Notes: generated by a model not told the origin, from the sequence alone. Positions 53,713 through 62,757 are shown, numbered from the stretch's first letter. The stretch: DNA of 64,000 nucleotides from JAABVY01 sp964496505 (GCA_964496505.1 CAZBZV010000011.1:8852-72851); one strand, 5' to 3'. Made by a program: numbers and translations.

Positions 53713-54258
53713 ATGAAGGGTTTCAATTTTAATGGAGTTTGCAGCAAAGCAGTAGTTCTGCTTGTAATCATGGTTTTCGCAGCAATTGGTTGCTCTGAAA
53801 ATCCTTTAGGGGCTGACAAGAAATCGGAACCGCAGATGCTGATGAGATCGGCTGAAGCAGTTTCCGGAATCAGCTTATCAACAGCCGCATTTTCCGTGCA
53901 GCAGAGAATCTCGGCTGAGACCGGCGGCATCCTGAACCTTCTGGATGTAACACTCGAGATTCCTCCGGGAGCGGTACCGAAGGATACTATCTTCAGTATC
54001 GATATTCCCGACATTAATGTATTCTACAATGAGTTCGGCACCTCCGGACTTGTTTTCGACGTGCCTGTGAAAGTTACGATGTCTTACCGTAACGCCGACT
54101 TAGGTGGAGTCGATGAATCCACCATCCGCATCGGATGGCTGAATCCGAACACAAATGAGTTTATCGATGTCGAATGTGAAGTCGACTTCAGCACCCAGAC
54201 CGTCACCGGCTATCTGGACCATTTTTCAGCATACGCGCTAATCTCAGACGAACAGTAA
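53713..54258 (+). CDS. Lipoprotein with ZU5-like domain
   Basis: A 181-residue putative lipoprotein. VVLLVIMVFAAIGCSENPLG is a clear lipobox signal, with Cys followed by Ser, favouring the outer membrane. The mature part has GGILNLLDVTLEIPPGAVPK and DTIFSIDIPD, then a GYLDHFSAYALI ending; this is the pattern of ZU5 domains (GG..L.IPPGA). AGGAG at 53701-53705 precedes the ATG at 53713. It is the first gene behind the sigma-54-type promoter and is followed 41 bases later by TPR genes. It may be an envelope sensor or structural partner of the signalling proteins downstream; that is inference. Confidence 0.72.
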   Translation: MKGFNFNGVCSKAVVLLVIMVFAAIGCSENPLGADKKSEPQMLMRSAEAVSGISLSTAAFSVQQRISAETGGILNLLDVTLEIPPGAVPKDTIFSIDIPDINVFYNEFGTSGLVFDVPVKVTMSYRNADLGGVDESTIRIGWLNPNTNEFIDVECEVDFSTQTVTGYLDHFSAYALISDEQ

Positions 54259-54299
54259 GGAAGTGAAAACCGGAACCTAATGAGTAAAGGTTATAGAAA

Positions 54300-55370
54300 A
54301 TGATGGAAGTTGCAATTACACATACGAAGAAGGACGACCTCTGCTCGGAACTGATGGATGGCTTTGCCATGCTGGATTTGGCCCGGGGATGGTTAAAGCA
54401 GGGCAATACTGTTGTGGCTCTAGAGCTGTTGAAATCGGCTCTGGAATCGCCCGACGCCGACCTTAATCAGGAACTGAGAGCGCGCATATTTAAGGAAACC
54501 GGGCGCGCCAGAATGATGCAGTCGGAGTGGGACAGCTCGGAACAATATTACCTTGAAGCGCAAAGGATTTACCTCGATCTGGAGAATCTCAAGGGCGCAT
54601 CCGAATGTGCTCGCAATTGCGCGAATATGTATTTCCAACGGGGCAGATATCAGGAATCCGCAAATTTATGCGAGAAGGCGTTGAAATGGGCTTCCGCAAT
54701 CAACGATCATGAATTGCGCGCCACAATATTAAATACCCTGGCCGCAATTAAATCGGCAACCGGCGATCTCAAGGAAGCTATTAGGACCTTCAAGCTTTGC
54801 CTGGCGGATTTTCAGAGTGCCGGAAATCACATCCGAGAAGGGTATGTCCTCTTGAATATCGGACTTACCCAGACAGAACTGGGCGAATACGCTGAAGCGG
54901 TTCGCAGCCTGAATCAGGCACTGGCAGTGGCTCTGGACGAAAAGGATCAGAGTCTTGTCGAAATATGTTATCAGAATATTGCCAAATGTTACCTCGCTCA
55001 GAACGATACAATTCTGGCAAAATCGGTAATCGACACAGCACGTAAGATTCTTCCCGGCCTTAATTCAAAGGCCCTGGAGACAGAACTTAATCTGATCGAC
55101 TGCCGTATTATGCATGCGATGGGCAATATCGAAAATGCCGAGGGTCTGGCATTCCAGACCTATCAGATGGCGCTGGAAAATAATATGACCGCGCTTCAGG
55201 CAGATATTCTGAAGGAACAGGGACTTATTTACAAGGACAAAGGGCAGTTCGACCTGGCAATCGCAAAACTCGACGCCTCAGCCAATCTCTACAAGCAGCT
55301 GGGTATCGACAACGGTTTCAAGCAGGCGGTCGAAGCCCTGGAATATTTGAAAAGGAGAGCATATGCCTGA
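54300..55370 (+). CDS. Tetratricopeptide-repeat protein
   Basis: A 356-residue, all-helical, soluble protein built of about eight TPRs covering nearly its whole length: AMLDLARGWLKQGNTVVALE, NCANMYFQRGRYQESANLCE, LNTLAAIKSATGDLKEAIRT, NIGLTQTELGEYAEAVRSLN, NIAKCYLAQNDTILAKSVID, QGLIYKDKGQFDLAIAKLDA. The series resembles Rap/PlcR-type or LGN-type repeat scaffolds that bind peptides or partner proteins. An AAAGG lies nine bases before the ATG. The stop overlaps the start of the next TPR/HD-GYP gene by eight bases, implying coupled translation and probably interacting products. Confidence 0.85.
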   Translation: MMEVAITHTKKDDLCSELMDGFAMLDLARGWLKQGNTVVALELLKSALESPDADLNQELRARIFKETGRARMMQSEWDSSEQYYLEAQRIYLDLENLKGASECARNCANMYFQRGRYQESANLCEKALKWASAINDHELRATILNTLAAIKSATGDLKEAIRTFKLCLADFQSAGNHIREGYVLLNIGLTQTELGEYAEAVRSLNQALAVALDEKDQSLVEICYQNIAKCYLAQNDTILAKSVIDTARKILPGLNSKALETELNLIDCRIMHAMGNIENAEGLAFQTYQMALENNMTALQADILKEQGLIYKDKGQFDLAIAKLDASANLYKQLGIDNGFKQAVEALEYLKRRAYA

Positions 55371-57258
55371 GGTAAGTATTGCCCGTGAAATACTCAACAA
55401 CAGCATGGAAAATCTGCTTACGGAAAATCAACTCGGCCCGGATTCCGACTGGTCAAAAACGGTACACAACCTCCTCTCCCAGGCCAAAGAAAACAACAAG
55501 TCCTTCGAGTATGAGCGGGCAATAAATTACCTCGATACACTTGAGGAGATCCTTGATTCCAAGGGTCTTCCCGAATTTTCCTCCGATTTAAGAATCGAAC
55601 TACATCAGGAAAAGGGCAAGGCCTTTGCCTCTCAGGGCAAATACGATCAGGCCATCAACGAGTACCAGAAGATTCTGAAGTACTGCCGTGATTCACAAAA
55701 ACTGGTAACGAAATCCGAAACCTTCAACCAGATCGGTCAGCTCCTTGCCAAGCAGGGAGATCATGACCGCGCACTGGGCTACCTACAAAGGGCGATCGGC
55801 GCCTATCGCAGGCTGGATGACAAGTCCGGAATGTGCCGCGCCCTCCGCAACCTCGGGGTAGTCTATGTCGAGCTGGGAGAATTCGAAGAGGCCGAGATCA
55901 ACTATGAAGAGGCCATAGGACTGGCCGAGGAGATCGGAGATCAGGTTTTATTCGCCGATCTGATCAACAATCTGGGGGCGATTAAAAATATGAAGGGAAG
56001 CTGGCAGGAGGCTCTGGCTCTCCTGCGTCAATCCCTGGAAATCTACAGACAAAATGACCAGAAAAGAAAAAGCGCCTATACCGAAAACAACCTGGCCATC
56101 ACACTTGCGGAAAAGGGCATGAATGACGAAGCGCACGATTATTTCAAACGGGCCTACGAGACAGCGGCAGCCATTAAGGATGCCTCGCTGACATTAATTG
56201 TCGATATAAATCTGGCCGACCTGCATCTTAAGAGAGGAGAACTGCAGGCCGCCAAAAATCACAGCCAGAAAGCAGAAGAATATTTACTCGATGCAAGCCT
56301 TATAAATGGCCACCTGGTCGAGGCCAAGAAGTTATCAGGAAAGATTTTCTATTTCGAACAGGAATACGACAGGGCGCTTCTCTCATTCAACGAGGCAATT
56401 GAAATCAGCCATGAAATCGGAGCCAGGTATCTGACAGCGGACGTACTTATGGAACGCGGCACGCTTTATCGCGCAATGGGAAAACATATCGAGGCACTCA
56501 GCGATCTGGAATCATCCTACCATATCTACACGACTCTGAAGGCGGAAGGCAAGAAGGAACACACCGAGGAAGTTATAGACTCGATTGAAAAGTTATACCT
56601 CCAAATCTTCGATTCAATGGCGCGTGAAGTCGACCGTAAGGACAAATACACCAAAGGTCATTCCGACCGGGTGGCCAGTTTAGCCCTGCTTCTGGGCAAG
56701 GAGCTGGGATTAAATACCCACACCCTCAAAACCATAGTAGCCGCATCACTTCTGCATGATATCGGCAAGATCAAAATCGACGATATCATCCTTAAAAAGC
56801 CTGGCCGCCTCTCAGACGAGGAGTTCAAGCGCATTCAGGAACATCCAGGCATGGGCGTAGAACTCCTGCGCGGCAAGGAATTTCCCTGGGACATAAAACC
56901 GCTCATACTGCACCACCACGAGAAGCTTGACGGTACCGGGTACCCCCTGGGGCTGAAGGGCGAGGATATTCCCATGGGGGCAAGAATTATCTGTATTGCC
57001 GATGTTTTTGACGCTCTGACCTCAGACAGGGTCTACAGAAAGGCCTTTGAAATTGAAAAGGCCCTGGAAATAATGAAAGAGGAATCCGGTACGACGTTCG
57101 ATCCGGTGCTCCTAAAATGTTTCGCCAATATGATAAATCAGGGCAAAGCCGACCTGGTAATAAACTCGCATACGAATGATGATGAGATGTACGGTATCTG
57201 GTCGCGGTGCAAGCTGGAAGACGATGTTGAAGCCGAGCCGGTAGCAATGTCCGCTTGA
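55363..57258 (+). CDS. TPR / HD-GYP domain protein (putative cyclic-di-GMP phosphodiesterase)
   Basis: A 631-residue protein. Residues 20-400 are TPRs (KGKAFASQGKYDQAINEYQK, QIGQLLAKQGDHDRALGYLQ, NLGVVYVELGEFEEAEINYE, NNLAITLAEKGMNDEAHDYF, and others). Residues about 425-600 form an HD-GYP domain with every signature: HSDRVASLALLLG, LLHDIGKI (HD pair at 465-466), GRLSDEEFKRIQEHPGMG, HHHEKLDGTGYP (near 518), and IADVFDALTSDRVYRKA. Intact HD-GYP domains hydrolyse cyclic-di-GMP or related dinucleotides. The TPRs probably gate the activity through the neighbouring TPR protein or a ligand. Last gene of the sigma-54-type operon. Confidence 0.9.
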   Translation: MPEVSIAREILNNSMENLLTENQLGPDSDWSKTVHNLLSQAKENNKSFEYERAINYLDTLEEILDSKGLPEFSSDLRIELHQEKGKAFASQGKYDQAINEYQKILKYCRDSQKLVTKSETFNQIGQLLAKQGDHDRALGYLQRAIGAYRRLDDKSGMCRALRNLGVVYVELGEFEEAEINYEEAIGLAEEIGDQVLFADLINNLGAIKNMKGSWQEALALLRQSLEIYRQNDQKRKSAYTENNLAITLAEKGMNDEAHDYFKRAYETAAAIKDASLTLIVDINLADLHLKRGELQAAKNHSQKAEEYLLDASLINGHLVEAKKLSGKIFYFEQEYDRALLSFNEAIEISHEIGARYLTADVLMERGTLYRAMGKHIEALSDLESSYHIYTTLKAEGKKEHTEEVIDSIEKLYLQIFDSMAREVDRKDKYTKGHSDRVASLALLLGKELGLNTHTLKTIVAASLLHDIGKIKIDDIILKKPGRLSDEEFKRIQEHPGMGVELLRGKEFPWDIKPLILHHHEKLDGTGYPLGLKGEDIPMGARIICIADVFDALTSDRVYRKAFEIEKALEIMKEESGTTFDPVLLKCFANMINQGKADLVINSHTNDDEMYGIWSRCKLEDDVEAEPVAMSA

Positions 57259-57332
57259 CCTCAATTTCGAATCGGACCAATAATTTATACCCACGAAGTC
57301 CTCAATCCCCTCAATATCAACTTCTTATTTTA

Positions 57333-57360
57333 TTGACACAGAAAAAAAATGTAATACCTT
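57333..57360 (+). promoter_or_regulatory. Sigma-70 type promoter candidate
   Basis: TTGACA at 57333-57338, 16-base spacer, TACCTT at 57355-57360, about 38 bases before the first ATG of the protease gene. Confidence 0.35.
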
Positions 57361-57404
57361 ACCCGTAGAAGTTTGGTACATACGTTGATTTACCCGCTTA
57401 AACG

Positions 57405-59255
57405 ATGGACAGAATTATGAAATTAGACCATGTACACGCAAAAAAGATAATAGTGGCGCTGGCCATTACTCTTCTATTTTCTACTCAGCTTACTGCTGAG
57501 CTTCCGGAAAGCTACGATCTTCGAGATGTGAACGACGAGAATTTTGTAACCGGAGTCAAAAGCCAGAGCGGCGGCACCTGCTGGGCCTTTGGCGCTTATG
57601 CTTCTCCCGAGGGATATCTTTTGATGACCGAGGAATGGCTGAATGCCGGGGATACAGGGCAACCGAATCTGGCCGAATATCATCTCGACTGGTGGAACGG
57701 CTTCAATGATTACTTTAATGATGACGCCCCCGACCCGAATAATCCGCAGGGCATCACGGTGCACCAGGGCGGCAACTATATCATGACCTCCGCATATCTT
57801 ACCCGTGGCGAGGGTGCAGTCAGAGATATTGACGGACAGTCATTCAGCAGTCCGCCCGACAGATTCAGCGACGATTACCGCTATTATTACCCCCGGGATA
57901 TTGAATGGTACACGGCCGGAAGTGATTTGAGCAAGATTGACATCATAAAAGAAAAGGTTATGACCCAGGGTCCGATTTCAACCTGCCTGACAGCGGATGG
58001 CCAGTTCCTTAGTGCAAATTATGTGCACTATCAGCCTCCCGACGATCCTACTGATCTAAATCATGCCGTGGCGATTATCGGCTGGGACGATAACAAGGTT
58101 ACCCAGGCACCGGAGAAGGGCGCATGGCTCTGTAAAAATAGCTGGGGTACGGATTGGGGATTGCAGGGATTTTTCTGGATCTCATATTACGATAAATACT
58201 GCGGGCAGCATCCCAAACTGGGAGCCGCCTCATTTTATAATGTTAAGCATATACCCTATCCCTATGTCTTCTACCATGACTATCACGGCTGGGGCGGGCA
58301 AAAAACCGACTGCAGCGAGGCCTTCAATGCCTTCACCGCCGATCAGGAGGTGCTCCTGTGGGCAATTAATTTCGTCACCGCCGCCGACAGCGTGAATTAT
58401 GTCATGAAACTCTATGATGATTTCACAGATGGTGAACTTACCAATCTTATTGCGGTGGATTCCGGATTTTATGCGCATCAGGGATTTCACACAATCGACC
58501 TCGATCCACATCTGGTTATTAAACCGGACGAGAATTTTTATATCTATTTAAAGACCTCACACGGCGGCCAGGCGATTGACATGTCCAATCGCGGCATGGA
58601 GACAGTTGGCGGCAAATATCGCGGCTGGACCATTTCCAAATCCGAGCCGGGCCAGAGCTACTACCATGACGGCGATGCCTGGCAGGATTTATACGAATGG
58701 AACAACACCGCCAATTTCTGCATTAAGGGCGTAGCAGGCTCATTTACAATAGTCGATAATCCTCCGCCGGTCGGACATCAATATGATCCCTATGAATTCG
58801 AATTCAAGGCGGTCGGCGGTGTAAAACCGTATCACTGGGAGCATCTCTCCGGACAGCTGCCTTACGGCTGTGCCTTTATCGGCGATACGATCGGCAAAAT
58901 CAGCGGCACACCTACCTGGCCGGCGATTTACGGCGTTGCTGTGGAAATGACCGACAGCGACAACCCGCCCAGAAAGGATACAATCAGGTTCCAATTTGTA
59001 ATCGAGGACCCCATTCCAATCTGCGGTGATGTCAACGCCGACAGGGAAATAACTATCTCCGATGCCGTCTACATGATAAACTATATCTTCATGGGTGGCG
59101 ATGAGCCCGATCCGATTGAAACCGGCGAGGTCAACTGCGATGGTAGGATATCGCTTGTGGATGCGGTTTATATCATCAATTATATCTTCGCGGACGGATA
59201 CGAACCTTGTGATCCGGACGGCGATGGCGATCGTAATTGTATGATTCTGGAATAG
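57405..59255 (+). CDS. Secreted papain-like (C1A) cysteine protease with lectin-like domain and dockerin
   Basis: A 616-residue exported protein. Signal peptide IIVALAITLLFSTQLTAE. The C1 domain (about 35-285) has SYDLRDVNDENFVTGVKSQS with the oxyanion Gln, then GGTCWAFGAYAS with the catalytic Cys. The catalytic His is in LNHAVAIIGWDD and the Asn in CKNSWGTDWGLQGFFWISYY. Residues about 290-445 resemble the lectin-like domain that follows C1 proteases in bacteria (VFYHDYHGWGG, VLLWAINFVTAADSVNYVM). A putative Ig-like domain (AVGGVKPYHWEHLSGQLPYG) and a two-repeat dockerin-like end (CGDVNADREITISDAVYMIN, NCDGRISLVDAVYIINYIF) complete it. No ribosome-binding site is clear; an ATG four codons later (57417) is equally possible. 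It may dock onto a cohesin partner. Confidence 0.87.
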   Translation: MDRIMKLDHVHAKKIIVALAITLLFSTQLTAELPESYDLRDVNDENFVTGVKSQSGGTCWAFGAYASPEGYLLMTEEWLNAGDTGQPNLAEYHLDWWNGFNDYFNDDAPDPNNPQGITVHQGGNYIMTSAYLTRGEGAVRDIDGQSFSSPPDRFSDDYRYYYPRDIEWYTAGSDLSKIDIIKEKVMTQGPISTCLTADGQFLSANYVHYQPPDDPTDLNHAVAIIGWDDNKVTQAPEKGAWLCKNSWGTDWGLQGFFWISYYDKYCGQHPKLGAASFYNVKHIPYPYVFYHDYHGWGGQKTDCSEAFNAFTADQEVLLWAINFVTAADSVNYVMKLYDDFTDGELTNLIAVDSGFYAHQGFHTIDLDPHLVIKPDENFYIYLKTSHGGQAIDMSNRGMETVGGKYRGWTISKSEPGQSYYHDGDAWQDLYEWNNTANFCIKGVAGSFTIVDNPPPVGHQYDPYEFEFKAVGGVKPYHWEHLSGQLPYGCAFIGDTIGKISGTPTWPAIYGVAVEMTDSDNPPRKDTIRFQFVIEDPIPICGDVNADREITISDAVYMINYIFMGGDEPDPIETGEVNCDGRISLVDAVYIINYIFADGYEPCDPDGDGDRNCMILE

Positions 59256-59305
59256 AATTCATATGTGCTGTGGTCCATCAAGCATGGATCATGGCACTTT
59301 GGTAT

Positions 59306-59322
59306 CCCACATGAAATGTGGG
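59306..59322. repeat. Short palindrome
   Basis: CCCACAT (59306-59312) and ATGTGGG (59316-59322) around GAA. It lies 50 bases after the protease stop and could act as a transcript end, although no T-run of note follows. Confidence 0.5.
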
Positions 59323-59376
59323 TTTTAGAGACCATCCTGCTATATCAGATTTTGAAGATTAATCTTATACACGTGC

Positions 59377-59398
59377 CGCCGGGTTCCCTAACCCGGCG
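59377..59398. repeat. GC-rich palindrome
   Basis: CGCCGGGTT (59377-59385) and AACCCGGCG (59390-59398) around CCCT: a perfect nine-base-pair stem in an otherwise gene-free stretch. Confidence 0.55.
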
Positions 59399-59453
59399 TT
59401 GAAGTTACACGTCATCCCAGGCTAAAGGGCTTGTTGAAAAGGTACTTTTCGTC

Positions 59454-59500
59454 GCGCAGGGTCTTGGCCCCCGATGGAATCGGGGGTTGTGACCCTGCGC
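59454..59500. repeat. Two-tier palindromic element
   Basis: Outer stem GCGCAGGGTC (59454-59463) with GACCCTGCGC (59491-59500). Inner stem CCCCCGAT (59468-59475) with ATCGGGGG (59479-59486). Both are perfect, separated by symmetrical four-base internal loops. This looks like a selected structure, such as a dispersed palindromic repeat or a structured RNA. Confidence 0.6.
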
Positions 59501-59571
59501 CTTATTATATAGTCTGCATTTGCCTTGGGTCACAATTCCGTCTGGGACGCAATAAAGACCCAACGCTACAT

Positions 59572-59616
59572 CATCAGGATTCATCAACATCCCCTAAAGC
59601 TTGGGGCACCCTGATG
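59572..59616. repeat. Palindromic element
   Basis: CATCAGG (59572-59578) pairs with CCTGATG (59610-59616), enclosing CCCC...GGGG around AAGCTT. The right arm and the bases after it (GGGCACCCTGATGTTTTGCT) resemble a second element at 63208-63227. Confidence 0.5.
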
Positions 59617-59662
59617 TTTTGCTGGACAAAATCTTGCAGTGCACGGAATAAACCCTCCGGGC

Positions 59663-60391
59663 TTACGGCACGATCCCCTCATGAAGGTAAGTAATCCCCA
59701 GAGTAAGCGGATATTCTTTTATCTCCAGCAAACCTGCCTGAGCAAATAAATCCCTCATTTGGTCGGGGTGGATGAAGTTTTGTATTGATTCGGAAAGATA
59801 ATTATATGCGATGTGATTTCCGGCAATCACTTTTCCAAGGGCGGGAATGACATTATTCAGATACCAATAAAAGAATTTACGCATCTTGAGGTTCTTGGGG
59901 AAGGTCATCTCCAGCACCAGCACCTTTCCCCCCGGCCTGACCACGCGTGCCATCTCCTTAATCGCGCCCAGTCGATCCGGGATATTGCGCATACCGAATG
60001 CTATCGTGGAAGCGTCAAAAGTGGAATCTTCAAACGGCATCGACATAGCATCGCCGTGGATGTAATCGATTTTTTCCGCAAGTCCGCATTGATCGGTCTT
60101 CTTTGATGCAAGGTCAAGCATCTCCTGCACGAAATCAAGCCCGGTAACCTTTACCTGCGGACGTTTGCGCACGATCTCCAGGGCAACATCGCCGGTGCCG
60201 GTGGCGATGTCAACCACTTTGCGTGCGCTGTGCGGAAGCCGTTTGACTAGAAACCGTCTCCAGGCGACATCACGCCGCCCGGACATGATTCGATTCATGC
60301 GGTCATAGTTAGGAGTTATTTTGCTGAAGATATCCCTAACAGCAGATATTCTCTCCTCATCCGACCAGTCTTTCATTGGCTTCTTACTCAT
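59663..60391 (-). CDS. ubiE: Demethylmenaquinone / 2-polyprenyl-benzoquinol methyltransferase
   Basis: A 242-residue UbiE/MenG methyltransferase, which performs the C-methylation that completes menaquinone (or an intermediate of ubiquinone). Motifs are typical: IFSKITPNYDRMNRIMSGRR at the N-terminus, VVDIATGTGDVALEIV for SAM, AFGMRNIPDRLGAIKEMARV, RPGGKVLVLEM, and PTLGITYLHEG-like LTLGITYLHEG at the C-terminus. In an anaerobic FCB-type organism menaquinone is the more likely product. Only a weak site precedes the ATG at 60391. The convergent protease gene is about 400 bases away, beyond the palindrome-rich stretch. Confidence 0.92.
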   Translation of the reverse strand: MSKKPMKDWSDEERISAVRDIFSKITPNYDRMNRIMSGRRDVAWRRFLVKRLPHSARKVVDIATGTGDVALEIVRKRPQVKVTGLDFVQEMLDLASKKTDQCGLAEKIDYIHGDAMSMPFEDSTFDASTIAFGMRNIPDRLGAIKEMARVVRPGGKVLVLEMTFPKNLKMRKFFYWYLNNVIPALGKVIAGNHIAYNYLSESIQNFIHPDQMRDLFAQAGLLEIKEYPLTLGITYLHEGIVP

Positions 60392-60474
60392 ATCTTCTAA
60401 AACCGTCTATACTGTTCAGGGCAAAATATTTATACATATTAATTACGCAAGCTATTTTCCTTTCGATAATGAAG

Positions 60475-60503
60475 TTGACAAATATCACCGCCTGAGCTAA
60501 TCT
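60475..60503 (+). promoter_or_regulatory. Sigma-70 type promoter
   Basis: TTGACA at 60475-60480, 17-base spacer, TAATCT at 60498-60503. The predicted start near 60510 leaves a leader of about nine bases before the carbamoyltransferase ATG, which also lacks a ribosome-binding site. A nearly leaderless mRNA is therefore suggested. Confidence 0.55.
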
Positions 60504-60518
60504 TACGTATAATCTAAA

Positions 60519-62354
60519 ATGAGTAGCTCTATAAACATACTGGGAATCTCAGCTTTCTACCACGATAGCGCGGCGTGTCTTGTGCAAAACGGCGATATAA
60601 AAGCCGCTGCTCAGCAGGAACGGTTCAGTCGCAAGAAGCACGACCATAGATTCCCGTCGGACGCTATCGCCTACTGCCTTAATGAGGGCGGTATTTCCTC
60701 AGAACAACTGGATTATGTTGCTTTTTACGATAAGCCCTGGATAAAATTCGAGAGGCTTCTGGAAACGTATTTATCCTTTGCACCGGCCGGAATACGATCA
60801 TTCTGGAAATCGATGCCTCTCTGGCTTAAGGAAAAGCTCTGGATGAGTGATCGTTTACAAAGAGAGCTGCCCGGATTCGAAGGCGAAATATTATTCCCTG
60901 AACATCATCAATCACATGTTGCCTCGGCCTTCTTCCCGTCTCCCTTCGAAAGCACTGCTATACTTACAATCGATGGCGTGGGTGAATGGGCTACCGCCTC
61001 CTGGGGGCTGGGTAACGGAAATCAGGTCGAGTTAAAGCAGGAACTGGAATTTCCTCACAGCCTTGGGCTTTTATATACAGCCTTTACATACTATACAGGC
61101 TTTCGTGTCAATTCCGGCGAATATAAAATGATGGGCCTGGCCCCCTATGGTGAACCGAGATATGTTCAGACCATTTACAATAACCTGATCGATCTCAAAG
61201 AGGATGGCAGTCTGCGTCTGAACATGAAATATTTCAATTACTGCCAGGGACTGACTATGACCTCCCATAGATTCCATAAGCTATTCGGCGGTCCTCCTCG
61301 GAGGCCGGAGAGCGAATTGCGCCAGAAAGATATGGATTTGGCGCGCTCGATTCAGGAGATCACCGAGGAGGTCATGCTGCGTATGGCGCGCTATGTAAAG
61401 AAGCAGACCGGCGAGAAAAATCTCTGCCTTGCAGGCGGAGTCACCCTAAACTGCGTCGGCAACGGCAGGATATTGCGAGAGAATATTTTCGACAATATCT
61501 GGATTCAACCTGCGGCGGGCGATGCCGGAGGAGCATTGGGAGCTGCGCTTTTTACATGGTACCACAAACTTGGTAATAAGCGTACCCTGCCCTCTTCCGG
61601 TCGCGATATGCAAAAAGGCTCATATCTTGGACCGTCATGGACCACAGATCAGATCGAGCAATGGCTCGGACAAAAGCGCTACCCTTATAAGCGGCTCAGC
61701 AAGGATGAGGTTATCGAAAAGACAGTGGACGCGCTTATATCGGAAAAAGTGGTGGGATGGTTTTGCGGACGTATGGAGTTCGGGCCGCGTGCGTTGGGTG
61801 CCAGAAGCATAATTGGAGATGCACGCAGCAAAAAAATGCAGTCGAAAATGAATTTGAAGATAAAATTCCGCGAATCATTCAGGCCGTTTGCACCTTCGGT
61901 TTTGGCTGAGGATGTTAACGATTATTTTGATATGAATGTCGAATCGCCCTACATGCTCCTGGTTGCTGATGTACGCGAAGAGAGGCGGCGCGAGATGACC
62001 GAGGACGAAAAGAAGCTCTTTGGAATCGCAAAACTGCATGTCCCCAGAAGCGATATTCCGGCGGTCACTCATGTCGATTATTCTGCCAGAATCCAGACGG
62101 TTAATAAGCAGGATCATGAGCGCTATCACGAGCTGATCGAGAAATTTAGGGAGAGAACCGGGTATGGAGTAATAGTAAACACCTCTTTCAATGTCAGAGG
62201 TGAACCAATCGTGTGCACTCCTGAGGATGCCTATACATGTTTCATGCGCACCGAAATGGATATGCTTGTCATGGAAAATATTATCTTATACAAGGAAGAT
62301 CAGCCGGAGCTAAAAGAGATTAAAGACTGGCGCGAGGAATTTGAACCGGATTAA
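60519..62354 (+). CDS. NodU/CmcH-family carbamoyltransferase
   Basis: A 611-residue O-carbamoyltransferase. The N-terminal ASKHA-type domain has ILGISAFYHDSAACLVQNG, FSRKKHDHRFPSDAI, EHHQSHVASAFFPSPF and LTIDGVGEWATASWG, including the His pair that binds metal. NSGEYKMMGLAPYG and LCLAGGVTLNCVGNGRILRE follow. The C-terminal domain shows GWFCGRMEFGPRALGARSII and VIVNTSFNVRGEPIVCTPED. These enzymes transfer carbamoyl phosphate to hydroxyls on Nod factors, antibiotics and glycans. No biosynthetic cluster is present; an SxtJ-type and a DUF5989-type membrane protein follow, as in many genomes, so the acceptor may be a cell-surface lipid or glycan. Confidence 0.9.
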   Translation: MSSSINILGISAFYHDSAACLVQNGDIKAAAQQERFSRKKHDHRFPSDAIAYCLNEGGISSEQLDYVAFYDKPWIKFERLLETYLSFAPAGIRSFWKSMPLWLKEKLWMSDRLQRELPGFEGEILFPEHHQSHVASAFFPSPFESTAILTIDGVGEWATASWGLGNGNQVELKQELEFPHSLGLLYTAFTYYTGFRVNSGEYKMMGLAPYGEPRYVQTIYNNLIDLKEDGSLRLNMKYFNYCQGLTMTSHRFHKLFGGPPRRPESELRQKDMDLARSIQEITEEVMLRMARYVKKQTGEKNLCLAGGVTLNCVGNGRILRENIFDNIWIQPAAGDAGGALGAALFTWYHKLGNKRTLPSSGRDMQKGSYLGPSWTTDQIEQWLGQKRYPYKRLSKDEVIEKTVDALISEKVVGWFCGRMEFGPRALGARSIIGDARSKKMQSKMNLKIKFRESFRPFAPSVLAEDVNDYFDMNVESPYMLLVADVREERRREMTEDEKKLFGIAKLHVPRSDIPAVTHVDYSARIQTVNKQDHERYHELIEKFRERTGYGVIVNTSFNVRGEPIVCTPEDAYTCFMRTEMDMLVMENIILYKEDQPELKEIKDWREEFEPD

Positions 62355-62358
62355 TGCT

Positions 62359-62757
62359 ATGTCAAAAAAGAAAAAGACAAATAAAGAGCTGAGAATATTC
62401 GGCCTGACCATGACAATTGCTTTTGCCGTGCTGGGGCTGATCTTTATCTGGCGCGATTTTACGGGTTGGATTGTCCTTTTCTGCATCAGCGGATTCTTCC
62501 TCCTGACAGGCCTCGCCCTGCCGTTTATCCTCCGCCCGATTGAATGGCTGTGGATGAAGGTCGCACATGTAATCGGGATTGTGATGACCTATGTGCTTTT
62601 GACGCTCACTTATTATATTATTATCACTCCCATAGGTCTTCTGATGCGGCTTTTTGGACGCGATCCAATGAAGCGCAAATTCGATAATAATGCCGAAAGC
62701 TACTGGAGCGATGTCGATTCCGAAGGCCCCACCAGCCGTCCCGAAAAGCCGTATTGA
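62359..62757 (+). CDS. SxtJ-family membrane protein
   Basis: A 132-residue inner-membrane protein with a basic N-terminus (MSKKKKTNKELRIF) and three to four hydrophobic segments: GLTMTIAFAVLGLIFIW, GWIVLFCISGFFLLTGLAL and HVIGIVMTYVLLTLTYYIII. The segment TPIGLLMRLFGRDPMKRKFD, then a WxDVD-type tail, is the family signature. SxtJ is named from the saxitoxin cluster, where its role is unknown; it commonly accompanies NodU-type carbamoyltransferases. The gene follows the carbamoyltransferase stop by four bases if the ATG at 62359 is used. An in-frame TTG at 62341 would overlap. Ribosome-binding site weak. Confidence 0.78.
   Translation: MSKKKKTNKELRIFGLTMTIAFAVLGLIFIWRDFTGWIVLFCISGFFLLTGLALPFILRPIEWLWMKVAHVIGIVMTYVLLTLTYYIIITPIGLLMRLFGRDPMKRKFDNNAESYWSDVDSEGPTSRPEKPY

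Noticed and set aside
57374..57389. Sigma-54-like site TGGTACATACGTTGAT before the protease gene
   Set aside because: The spacing fits but the essential -12 GC is GA, and a sigma-70-type site lies just upstream.
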